Below are positions 22,421-34,408 of a stretch of DNA of 64,000 nt, in pieces (position 1 is the first letter of the stretch; every line of letters starts with the position of its first letter). Source of the DNA: Onthophagus taurus (taxonomy: Eukaryota > Arthropoda > Insecta > Coleoptera > Scarabaeidae); the NCBI RefSeq assembly GCF_036711975.1, contig NC_091972.1, forward strand, positions 8,189,001 through 8,253,000, written 5' to 3'. Below the pieces are notes generated by a model. That model ran no database searches. It was not told the origin of the DNA and saw only the letters and a list, made by a program, of their open reading frames with translations. The position numbers and the translations under genes were made by a program.

Positions 22421-23654
22421 TTTGGGGGCCCTGGGCTATACCACTGAATGTATTTGAAAAAATTTATAATAAGAAAGAAAAGGTATTGCAATATAATAAT
22501 ATACAACAAAAAATATATATTGCATTTTGAGTATTACATTCCTGAAATGCAAGTAACAATTAACGAAACAAAAAACAAAACTATATACAGGTGTCCCGAA
22601 ACTCAACGTCAAGCGGGTACCGGACGAGAGGCCAACCCATACCTGTTCTGGTAAAAATAAGAAAAAAATTCCATGTCTCTTAGTGGTAATAGACATATTT
22701 TTGAAAATGTTAAAAATTGTTCCCGTACATCATATCTTTAGGTACTTGGGTCAGAAATATTCACAATTTAATAGTGATTTTTTAATAATATATTCTTTAT
22801 GAACCATGCTACTATGTTATTTGTATTTCCTCCAAAATAATTTTAGTTTGTTTCAAAAAAAAGATAACAAAAAAAACATATTATATAAAATAACTATTAC
22901 ACATAATGGAACATTTAAAGATTAATTGTTCTGCACTTTTGGGCGGCAAAGCCCTTTATTTGATCATCACATTTCAAATCTTGGTCAAATCACTATTTAA
23001 TGCCATAATTGTTAAATAATTTAGTTGTTCATTTGACATGGTTGTTCTATATTTATTTTCTATAGATAAAGATACTTTTAAATCTGCTTTAAGTCATCGT
23101 AAGATACTTTAAATCTTAAATCATTTAAATCTTTTACTGAATACTTTATACGTATTATCTCTTTTATTTAACTCCATGATCAACTCTAAAGCTAAAACCA
23201 TGCAATAAAATCTTTTCAGTCAGAAAATTTTAAAGTAATCTTCCTCTTATTTATATTACTGTAGTCTTTTTCTACATCTGCACCCAATTTTTTCTCTGCC
23301 CTTCATATTCTCTTAATCTTTCATCTGATTGCTCCCATATGTGGTTAATAAATATTACTAATAGACAATTAATTTCACACCTTCACATATGTCTCAGCCT
23401 GGGGTTTCTCAATGATTTGAATGTTTTCACTTTATATTGTTATAGGCTAGCTAGGTTCTAAGTTTATTATCATTTTTGTTTTATTAATATTGCTTTTTGC
23501 GTTGCTTGTTGTAATTCTATCAACATTAGGGACAAGTTTCGGATTTATTTTAAAAATAACACCACAAAATTTTACCTCAAATAACAACTACATTAATTTA
23601 TTTATAAACTAAACTTAACTTACATATGAAAAAAAAAGAATACATTATATCTAA
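22421..23654. other. Intergenic tract
   Basis: No gene is recognised. At about 22,587 ATACAGGTGTCCCGAAACTC resembles a transposon end common in insects (TACAGGGTGTCCCGAAACTC), but its partner end was not found. The last ~60 bp carry a minus-strand poly(A) signal (TTTATT on the plus strand near 23,597) for KANSL2. Confidence 0.4.
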
Positions 23655-26213
23655 TTAATTTTCCGAAAATTCTTCAACAATTTCAAGTTTATCGTCAAAT
23701 TCCATATCTTCTTGTTTTATATCGACGTCAATGATATCTTCTTTAGGTTCAACAATGGTGATATCAGAACAATCATCATCTTTTCCTATCGATTGTTCCT
23801 CAATAACCATTTGGGTTGTTGCGGTGCTAGTATCACTGTAGTTTCCAAAACATTCCAAAGATAAATCCTCCTGTTTAATTTCGAATGTATTATTACATGA
23901 CGTTAAGATATCGTTTTCTGTTTTTATTATGCTATCTTTTCCCGTAAAATTTAACGGATTTTCTGTGTTTGTTAGTGAAAGATTTGTGTCTAATGGGTCT
24001 TCATAGTCTGATTCGGAATCTTTCTGAAAATAAATGAAAATAAAAATAAGAATTTCTAGAATTAAGTCATGCATTAATTAGATATCAAACCATGCAGCAA
24101 AGTTATCCTCATTTTTTTTGTATTTATTACATATAAAGATTATATACATGCATTTTTATCTTGTTTTATGAAGAAATGTTTGGTGATTTTTATACTTACT
24201 TAAAACCTACTTTCTGTTCCAGACAGACTGGAAAAATTTATACTATACATGAGGAAACATCAGGATGATAAATTTAACCAATTGTTAAAATAAAACCGTT
24301 ATTTTTTTTAATTTCCCAAAATTAAATTATTAATAATTATTATTAATTAATTTTAAACCTACCCTAACCATACTGTAAGATCTTATTGGAGGAATATCCA
24401 TATGTAATCGACAGGTTGCATCATCAAAAATTGCTTCAACAGGCGTTTTACATTCAATATCAGCCAACATTTTGCCACATTGACGGAATAAAACTTGATT
24501 TGGATCCTTAAAATACCAAAATAATAAAAATTGAAATTTTTGAAGATTATATTTTACCTCCAAAATGTGTTTTCGACAATGTCGAGTCATAGGTAAAGCT
24601 TTTTCTCCACATTTTACTCCACCTTCAATAAAAATACACTTTTGAAATGAATGTGGTTTTGGTGTTGCTCCTTCTGTAATCTAAATAGTTTAAATTTAAA
24701 AAAAAATTATTCAATTTTTATTGAATCAAAAAAAAAACCTTCATTCTCAGATCATGAAGTTTTTTATTTAAAATTGCATCAGTCCCACTTTTTTTATGAT
24801 ATAAATTATAAGCTTTTAATTTTTTATATAGTCTTTGATCTTTAATTCCATCTCTAACTTGGTTTTGAATATTACCTAAAAATTTGTTTATTTTTTATTA
24901 TTTTTTTTCCAATTAATAACACTGTGCAACAAAATAAACCAGCCCAAATGGGAAACAAAAATAGGCCAACACTTGATCTTGTGAATGGAATATATGAAAA
25001 TATCAACAAATTGATAAAACAGGTTCTTAGGTCTAAATATAATTTTATTTCCAATTGAAATCATTTAGACTAAGAGTATTGTTGCACTATGTTATAATTA
25101 ATAACATACAATATGTTTCTTTTTCCCGTTTCAAGGCTTGCAAATATTTCCTTCTCCTTTCCTTTAAAATATGTTGCAGATGCCTGTATTGATCAATATA
25201 AAGTGATTGTAATCGAATCAACTTATCTTTAGTCAACAATGTAATTTCTTCTGATGTATATACATTTGCATGCCTAAAAAAGATTTAAAATAATATTTAA
25301 ATTAATTTTTTTAAATTTTATATACTTTAAAGGATCCTCATTCTCTGAATCAATGCTTTCATTATCCGAACTATCACCTTGACCATCATGCCAAACGTTT
25401 GCAAAAGTTGTAGGTTCAACATCACTTTCCGATTCACTACACATATCTAAAATATCGCTACAAGATGCGTTCACACTTGCAGCATCAATATCAACTAAAA
25501 AAAATAAAAAGATTTTTATGTGAATTAAGCTAAACAAAAAATAAAGTTTATTACCAAATGGATCCAACGATCTTGTAGCTTTAACTTCACCCTCTTCCCC
25601 AAGAGACTCATCATTATCATGGGAACCTTGAGTACTCGAAGAAACAGTTCTTGTACGTGGTTTTCGAACATAATGTGCAAGTGAATGTAATAAAACTTCC
25701 GCTGTTTGAGGTGGTGGGTGTTTTGTTCCATGTCGAACTCTTGTTAAATGCGTTTTTAACGCATGTTCATTACAATAACTACTCCATAACAAAAAAAAAT
25801 TAAAATAAAAAACATAACCTCAAAAAAATTTGACATTTAAAATGTAACATAACCTTACTTTATAAAAAAATATATTTAAAAACCACTCCAATCTTTATTA
25901 GCTTTAAAACTTACTTGCTATTTCCAAAATCTTTCTTATCCGATTTTAAAGCGGGCATATAACATCTTTTGCCGTTTGCAGTGTAAACATAGGAGCATTG
26001 TTTGAAGGGGGCGTTCTTATCCTCCAAAATATGCCTCAAACAGTAATTGTAACCGTCGAGAGTTAATTGTGTGCACTCAAATGGCTTATAAGTGCACTGC
26101 TTTTTATTTTGAAGCTCAATTTGTAATTGCATTCTGAGTGCCGCTTTAGCTTTCGCCGCAGCAGAGGCCGAAGGGGAACTGCCGTTTATCTTGTGGGACT
26201 TCTGAGTGTGCAT
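23655..26213 (-). CDS. KANSL2: KAT8 regulatory NSL complex subunit 2 (KANSL2 / Drosophila Dgt1)
   Basis: Eight coding exons were assembled on the minus strand: 26,213-25,915; about 25,778-25,555; 25,494-25,326; 25,273-25,110; 24,875-24,739; 24,680-24,558; 24,506-24,363; 24,023-23,655. All junctions are GT-AG and in phase, giving 542 aa (543 if exon 2 starts at 25,781). KANSL2 is a subunit of the MOF-containing NSL histone acetyltransferase complex, nuclear and active at housekeeping promoters. Two C3H-type zinc-finger blocks are visible: CTYKPFEC...[19 protein letters not shown] near residues 40-75, and [15 protein letters not shown]...RHCRKHIL in exon 6. Exon 4 holds the conserved helix [20 protein letters not shown]. 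The acidic C-terminal tail (exon 8) is divergent and contains two IKQED motifs. Human KANSL2 is 492 aa. It is transcribed divergently from cyclin T. Confidence 0.93.
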
Positions 26214-27503
26214 TTTGTTTGGAACGGGTAAAGCGCGCCAAATTTAAATTTCTTCTAAGAATTATAAGAAATATCTTGAAGTAATTCCAATTGGAACTTG
26301 CATTTGTGATTAGAAATTGAATTTTATCGAATCAATTAAAATTATTGTCGGTAGCTAAGGTGTATTATTCATTTATTGCAAATTTATTTGTTTTGGTCCA
26401 AATGACAATATGATGAATGTGGTTATGTCGGGTAATGCTCGAGAAATAAATAATTTTTATTTAAAAATTTTTATTTGGGGTTAGATGTTTTTGTTATTAA
26501 TTTACGAATGTAAAATTTGTATTTAATAAATATAATTAATTAAATTCGGATTTGTTTGGTGTAGCATAGTTAGAATCTAACTTCACGTCGATTGAAATAT
26601 TGAAGGTTAAATGGTTAAGGTGACAATTATTATTAAATTAATAAACATTGCTGACAAATGTTATAAAAGTGTAATTAATTAAACGTTAAAAATAAGTTAA
26701 TGTCAAATTAAAGCAAAATTTAAGCGATTTTTGCCCAAAAATATGTTTTATCTGGTAGAATACGCGCCATAGCACATGCGCGCTAATTTTCAAGTTCTAC
26801 TTCCGTTAATTGACCGGATAGCGCCATAACTGTTTGGGTCAGTTATACGTCCGTAAGATACATTAAACGTGGGTGTTTGTTTTCCAAAAAGATCTCATAA
26901 AAAACGTTTTAAAAAAGTAGGATTTTATTTATAAATATATCTGTGATAAATACTCCAAGTCGTTACTTTCCGTTAAAATTCTTAAAAGCTTATGTTGTCT
27001 AGTGCGGTTGATCGGCCATCGAGCAGTGAAAAACATCAATTTGCAGGCACTTTGTGAATCTGGATACGAATTCTACCAAAAACGAAACTATAACAGAAAA
27101 TATCGTGGGTTAAAAGGTCAATAAAGTATCGTGGAACGAACTTACGTGAAAACTGTGTCGTAAACCGGCCAATACCTTGAAAATAACGCGTCCGATTCGG
27201 ATCGAGGTGATGTTTCTTGGAATTCCGAATTGATTGTGACGCAAGAGTACGACTCGAAACGTATAGAAGGGGGCGACGGCGCGCGTGTTTTCTGGATCCG
27301 CCCGCGGTATCAGGTCTCGAATGAAAGAAATTGAACCCAAAACGTCGTTTATCATCACGGTACGTTTAGGTTAAATATATCATGTTCGGACTATGCAATC
27401 GTATTTTAAAGTGATATCAAATGTACCACCGTCGTAATATTTTTGTGACGACGCGAGGCGACATCTGTACCGTTCCCTTTGCATTTCGTTACGACGTACG
27501 TAA
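26214..27503. promoter_or_regulatory. Divergent KANSL2 / cyclin T promoter interval
   Basis: The 1.3 kb between the two start codons has no coding content. It is AT-rich near KANSL2 and GC-richer from about 26,755 and again from 27,110 towards cyclin T. Head-to-head placement of two nuclear regulators suggests a shared regulatory region, although the distance allows two separate promoters. No TATA box is convincing. Confidence 0.5.
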
Positions 27504-30500
27504 ATGGCTAACGGCGATGAGAAGTGGTATTTTTCGAAAGAACGACTCGAAAATTCACCCTCACGCCAATGCGGAATCGACGAGAGCAAGGAATTGTCTT
27601 ATAGACAACAAGCTGCCAATTTTATACAGGATATGGGCCAAAGACTTAAAGTGTATCCTTTTTTTATGTAACCACATCGCTTAACCTCACTTTTATCAGC
27701 ATAACAAATCGTTTCTTTTTACAAGATATTTAAACCCATGTTGGTTATTTATGCGAAAAATTCGCTGACTCAACCAATTATAATGGCAGCTTAACATTTT
27801 TTATTATTTACATTGGGATATAACCCTGATTATTGAGATTCCGAATTGTTTAACTCATTTTTAGGTCAAATAAATTGATTACTCATTCTAATTAAGGTGC
27901 AAATTACAAAGGTATAATTATATCTATGACAAGGACTGGTATCTTAATTCTAGTTATTTTGATTTAGTAACCGGGAAATTTTAAGTTTGATTAAATTTAA
28001 TTATAGAGGTAAGTCGATAAAGGTTAAAATAAGGCACCAAAATAGAATCTCTATAGATTGAATATAGCAATATCAATAAAAGATCTGGTGTAAAGTCTAG
28101 AGTATTTGATTGCGGCAGTAAGATGTTGTAAATAATCATTTTATTGTTAAAAAATCGGAAATTGTTGATTTGATGTTGCAAGCAAACAATGGCGATTTTA
28201 ATATGTAAGGTCCTTCTTGTTAAGGAAAAAATTTATAAATATTTCTTAACAATTTCGGTAATAAACAGAGCAGACTGTAGAGCAAAAGAATAAATTACAC
28301 AAACCTGCAAAACAAGGAATGTTGATTGTTGTTAGATGGCCAATGATCATTTTTGAAGTAATTTTCTCTAGAATCAGAATCTGTGCTCAGAATTGGACCA
28401 TCACATCAGGATTTTGGGATATTTAAGGTTATGTACAAGAAAAATGACTTCTTTTGGCTAGTTTTGAAGTTTTTAAATAATATGGCACCGTTAAATAGCA
28501 CATTTTGAAGGGCAAGGATAATACTGAATGATGTAATAGATAGAATAGAGCCAAAAATATTGTTCGTCTCGTACATAACCTCAGATATCTCAAAATCCTG
28601 ATGTGATGGTCCAATTCTGAGCTCAGATTATGATTGTACACAGAAAATTACTTCAGAAATGGATGAGCAACAACAAAACCTTGCAAATCTGTGTTATTTC
28701 TTTATTATTTTGTTTTACCAATTTAGAATGAGGTGATACCAACGATTTAATTACACTAAGAAAGTATTATAAACTAAGAATAAAGAGTTAAATCAGACAT
28801 CAAAGTAACATATCATGATATTGACTAATAGCAAGAACATAGAAAATACCAGGAAAAAACTATTTTAAATTGGGTGTTTACAGAAGTTAAACTTGAATAT
28901 CAGACCAAAGGTGTTCATTAAAACATTAAATATTTAAGTTCTTAAGGTCCTTCCAAAGGTTTAGGGCAAATTAGGTCCTTGATGAACCTTAGAATTAACC
29001 TTTAAATTATATAATTTTTTGCAGAGAGCTAGAAAACCATTTAAATATGCTAAAATATGTAAAACTTACCGAAAAGTCACCTTGAAATTTTTCAACTGCA
29101 AGATTATATAAATTTCATAGAACCAACTAAGAAATCTATTTTTTTCAATTTTCCCGCCGAATTTAACTTCAATACAACCCAAACCGCAAACATTTGCCTG
29201 ATTTTAGCGCTATCAAAAATGTATTAAATGTGGAGTTAATTTCTAATATTTTTAGAACTGGGAATTACTTTATTATGGACCGTTAGGTACTATCTTAAAT
29301 TTATCTGATGATTATTATCTATCCAGTTAATAACACATAAGGACACTTAAAACGGCTATAACCATCCGACATGTACGACTTGTTTTAGGATCCATTCACT
29401 AAAGTAATTTTTATTAAACACTAAACTTTGCTATAGTGAATTTATTATGAATAGGTATAATTTCGTTGGAAATGATTTATATTTCTTTCTTTATTTGGGT
29501 ATTGATGTAATCTTCGTTTTGGGTTCAGTCACCTCGACGAATATAACTAACGTCTTAATTCGTATGCTATGACTCGCGAAATAGCTTCAATTTAAAGGTA
29601 ACAGGGCACCGTTTTGGCATCAGTAAGTTTACCAAAGTAAAGAAAAGGCAGGAATTAAGCGTTTTTACCAGCAAAAGTATTAATCATATATGGACAACCA
29701 TGATTGTCGACTTGGCATCAGCCATGTTTGATTGGAGAAAGGGTTCTGTTGAACTTTTAGCGCGAAAGATTCCCTGTTCTCACAAAATGGTGGCACCCTT
29801 TCTCTGGAGATAGTAGAAAAATTAATGCCTACGTTATGAGGTGATTTACCACTCCACATGCTTTAGTCATCAATTTGATCAATACTACCTCGTCTTTCCA
29901 GTTCTCCATCAAATTCTTTTTCCCTTTTGCCTTGTATTTTTTGCATTTGCATACAGTTTTAATCTTTAATTAAATAAAATAATTTCCATAAACATTTTAA
30001 ATGTCAGTACAAATCTCCCATGTTTGGCATAACCCTTAACACTGCACCACATGATTTGTCTATGTAGTGACATTTATCACTATGGTGGTGCCCCCCAGGT
30101 TTCTTCTTGCCCAGAACAAAATAATCTTGGATTCGTAGTAGAAGCCCATTTTTTATCTACTTTCACAACCCCTTTATTGAATTGTTTGCAGTCCTTTACC
30201 ACCAATGCCAGATCGACTGAATATGCTGTTAAGTTTACTCTGATCTGATTGTTAAATTGGATTCTATTATATTGGTTTTTATGAGTAACTTTTGATCATA
30301 CTTAATAGGTAATTGAGCTTATTCAAGATTATTCTTTTCTATAAAAAGAATTTTTTAGGTGGGCTTTAGGCTATAGTCTGCTCTTGTAAATCTTAGAGGG
30401 ACCAACATTAATCTATATCTGAATTTATACTTCACTGGTACCTTCACCCTATATCTTATATATTTAATAAAAAATTAGTTACTTGTTACAGCAAAAATCT

Positions 30501-33500
30501 TCAACCTTAATTTTTGATGTTTTATCACATTTTTTTACAAAATTTTACCTTTACCATTAGATATCTAAAAAAATCTTTCATCAGTTTATAATTTTCTTAT
30601 TATTGCAGGGAAAACAATCAACTTTTAACTTTGTTTATGTATTTATTACAATTTATGTATTCGATTCAATAACATTCTTAATTTTTACAGGTTATTCAAC
30701 TGATTTCTCTTTAATTTATATAATTTGTTTTGTAATAACTACAATAACAATTATCAAAATGTAAAGATAACATTTATTAAAAAATAAACTTTATTCAGAA
30801 AGATTTCGTTATGTTTTTTAAATGATTCAGTCATTATTTTTATTTTTGGTTCATTCAAAATTTTTATTTATTTATTAGTTTGCTTTATCTAATTACGAAA
30901 TTTAAAAGTCTGACTATTCTAAATTAATAAGAATAGAAATTCAAACTCATTCAATAACAATTTGTCTTATTATGTAAACAATTCGATTATTAACTTTTAT
31001 GATAATTTATATCAAAGAAAGTTTTTAAGCTAATAACCCTTATAATCTATAAAAGCGGTGGATTTTCTTTAATACCAAAGCGAAGTAGCAAAAATGACAA
31101 CAAAATTTTCCTTAACCAAAAGAATAGATCACAATTATGTATCAACACGGCAATCGTCTACATGCACAGATTTTACGTCTTTCATTCCTTTACACATTTC
31201 TATTGGGCTTCGATAGCATCGGCATCGATATTTTTGGCGGCCAAAGTCGAAGAACAGCCAAGAAAATTGGAACACGTTATCAAATACGCAAATTTATGCA
31301 AAAATCCCCATGATACCCGAATATTCGAAATAACTTCCGAAAGGTATTTTTTAAAGGAACTTTAAATGTTTATTGATTTTATTTTAAATTAAAACATTTA
31401 GATACCAAGCCCAATCGCAGGACTTGGTTTTTAACGAAAACATACTGTTGCAAACGTTAGGCTTTGACGTCGCCATAGATCATCCCCATACGCATGTGGT
31501 TCGATGTTGTCATTTGGTCCGTGCTAGTAAAGATTTGGCTCAAACTTCTTATTTTATGGCTAGCAACAGGTGAGGTTATTATTATTTTTTTTATTGTTAT
31601 TTAATGATGTACTTAATTCATTTCAAGTCTTCATCTAACGACAATGTGCCTGCAGTATAAACCCACAGTAGTGGCGTGTTTTTGTATTCATTTAGTGTGT
31701 AAATGGTCTAATTGGGAAATTCCTTTATCAAATGAACGGAGAGAATGGTTTTCCTACGTAGATCCAACAGTTACGTCAGATTTATTGAAAAATTTAACCG
31801 AAGAATTTCTTACGATATTTGAAAAATGTCCGTCAAGACTGAAAGAAAAAATTATGTCTATTGGCGGTTATTTTGTAAGTATTGTATTGTTTATGCATTT
31901 ATAGGGTACGTTTGGTTAAGTTGAATAGGAAAAAAAAAGGTTTTTGGGAGGATTATTCTTTTTTTTAATGTTTAGGAGGGTGAAAGAAGATTAGGAATGT
32001 TAACGGACGCTAAAGATCAATCTCATCACAGACCTTATGACTCAATAAAACCAGGAACAACTGACGATCCTCATAAACACAGACCAAAACCTCACGATGC
32101 GAGTTCGTCGAGCGGAAGTGGTGGTCAACATCAACAAGATCGTGAATATCGCGATAAAAGAGAAGCGGAGCGAATGGCGAGACACGCTTCCGCAAAACAA
32201 GCTTCCTCCGGAAGTTCCTTGAGTAAACCTCTCGTGCCTTCAGGCCATCATCGTCCCCCCGTTGATCCAAATAAAATGAAACATAATCGTCCACCTTCTT
32301 CCGGTCATTCTTTTAGCGGTAGTAATAGTTCATCTTCATCTAACCGACCTGATCAACATAGAGATATTTTAAGAGAGGCGACACGAGATATTGGTTTAAA
32401 GGAGTATCATAGTGTTGGAAATAGCAGAGAAATGAGGAACGAGAAAGATATCCAAAAAAGAGATAGCATGTTAAAACCTAACGTTTCTGTTGAAGGTAGT
32501 GTTTATATGGATAGGTCGAGTTACGCCCCAACAAAACCTAGACCTTCCACGGATCCCAATAAAATGCCTCATAGACACGAAGAATCTAAAATGTTTTTGA
32601 AAAATGAGAACGAAATTAAAAAGCATTTAAATTCATCGTCGAATGTCTACGAAAAAATTCCTTATTTAAATAAACCACCCGCTATGCAACGTAATAAACC
32701 AACGGAAAACGTTTTTGATCCTACAAAATCCGTCCAAAAGCAACAACAACCCATCAAGATGGAAACCCCAAACGGTCAAAGCAATATTACTTCAGTTTTT
32801 TCCGTTCCTATTTTACTCGACGAAAATCAAATAAAGACAGATAATAAAACGGAAATTATTCCTCCAGCGGTTATAAAGCGACCGAGTTTATTTTCACCGG
32901 AAAAATCACCCCCACCACCTCCTCCGGTTGTTATCAAAAAAGAAAAGCATTCGCCGATTAATCCGATAATGAATAAATTATCACTTGATGTTCCTCAAAC
33001 GTTATCTAATCTGTTGGTTCCACCTCTATCTCCATTTAACTCACCGGATGGTGAGAAGCAATCGGACATGTTACGCCAAACGATTGTGCATCAACCAAAA
33101 TTAGAACAAAGCGAAGGGTTTGAGAATATACTCAGGGATTCGGGGATAAAAGCACCGCCTAATAAGCACCAAGTACCCGACATTATAACTCCAATCGCCG
33201 ATGTCAAGACTGTTCCTCAACCTAAAGAAATCACTAAAGAATTAAAACCGCCAGATCTGATTCCACCATTTACAATTAATAATGTAGTGAATCCAAGCGC
33301 ACCTCTTCTCTCTCAACCTTTAGTTAATGGTATTGAAACAAATCCCACGTTAATAAGCAATTTATTAAAGGAAACTGCCTCGACCGTAACGCATTTACCC
33401 ACAATTTCCCCCCCATCTGATAAAAACGATAGTTCTAAAGACAACAAAGATCATCATCATAAAGAACGTAAAAAGAAAAATAAGGAAAAACATAAACACA

Positions 33501-34408
33501 AAGATAAAGATCGAAGTAAAGATGATAAAGAGAAAAAGAAGAAGCATAAAGATAAAGAGAAAGACAAACATAAAAATAAAGAAAAAGCCAAAGTGGAGGA
33601 ACGGATTAAAATTACAATATCGAAAGATAAAATTCAACCTCCTGACGCAACGGCATGTGGTGGATCCATTAAAATCAAAATCCCTAAAGATCGAATTAAA
33701 ACGGATGTTATTCTTGAACAACCCGCACAACCACCACCACCACCCCCATCGACGGCGACGCATGGTGCTGGAGGGCTAAAAATTAAAATATCCAAAGATG
33801 TCATCAATCATTTTAGTGGGAATGACAACAAGAAAAGAGAACGTGAAAGGACTTCGCCATCGGATGCGCCACCAAATAAATTATCAAAATCGAGCTACAA
33901 TCGAACAAGTGATCCGAAAATGAATGGAAGAAATTCTTTTGGAAAGGTAAGTAATAGTAGTATAGATAACAGTAATGTACAACAACAACAAAAATCACTA
34001 CAACAACAGCTTCCACCAACACAAATTAATTTGCAAAATAGTAGTAGCAATAGTAATGTTATGTGCATGCAACAACAAAATTTTCAAGCTCAAAATATAC
34101 AATCGAAAAATATGCAATCAAAAAAGAATTTACAAAAAAGTTTACAACAAAATTTGCAACAACAACAAAATTTACAACAAGCTCATTATATGTTGTATCC
34201 GCCAACGAATATTCCACCGCCTTTTAATATGACAGTTCCTCCACCTTACATGTATCAAAATCCCCAAATGTACTATAATTACCATCCTGTTTATCCGTCA
34301 CAGACGATGTATCCACCACTTATGCCTCCTGGAAATAGTGGGGGTGGAGCTCCACCTTTACCTCATGAAGCCCCACCTGATAATCCACCTCCACCTCCTC
34401 CAGAATAA
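27504..34408 (+). CDS. CycT: Cyclin T, regulatory subunit of P-TEFb
   Basis: Five coding exons give 1,070 aa: 27,504-27,652; 31,128-31,343; 31,402-31,569; 31,628-31,874; 31,976-34,408, all GT-AG and in phase. Cyclin T binds CDK9 to form P-TEFb, the nuclear kinase that releases paused RNA polymerase II. The start [20 protein letters not shown] is the usual cyclin T N-terminus. The cyclin boxes span residues ~10-260, with [47 protein letters not shown] and [19 protein letters not shown]. The final exon is low-complexity and disordered: Ser-, His-, Lys- and Pro-rich with a [16 protein letters not shown] basic stretch, three IKIx[12 protein letters not shown]-like repeats (~535-600), poly-Gln and a proline-rich tail. 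Drosophila CycT is of similar length (1,097 aa). Intron 1 is 3.5 kb and splits a Val codon. The stop codon overlaps an AATAAA. Confidence 0.96.
28345..28665. mobile_element. Foldback/MITE-like inverted repeat in cyclin T intron 1
   Basis: Sequence around 28,385-28,434 (CAGAATTGGACCATCACATC through GGTTATGTAC) is repeated inverted at about 28,571-28,625 with only a few mismatches. The similarity extends outward to GAAGTAATTTTCT on the left and its complement near 28,640-28,655. The arms are about 80-90 bp around a ~135-bp centre. No target-site duplication was identified. The superfamily is unknown. Confidence 0.75.

Noticed and set aside
33395-34232. Several open frames on both strands within the cyclin T last exon
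   Set aside because: These are shadows of the low-complexity coding sequence.
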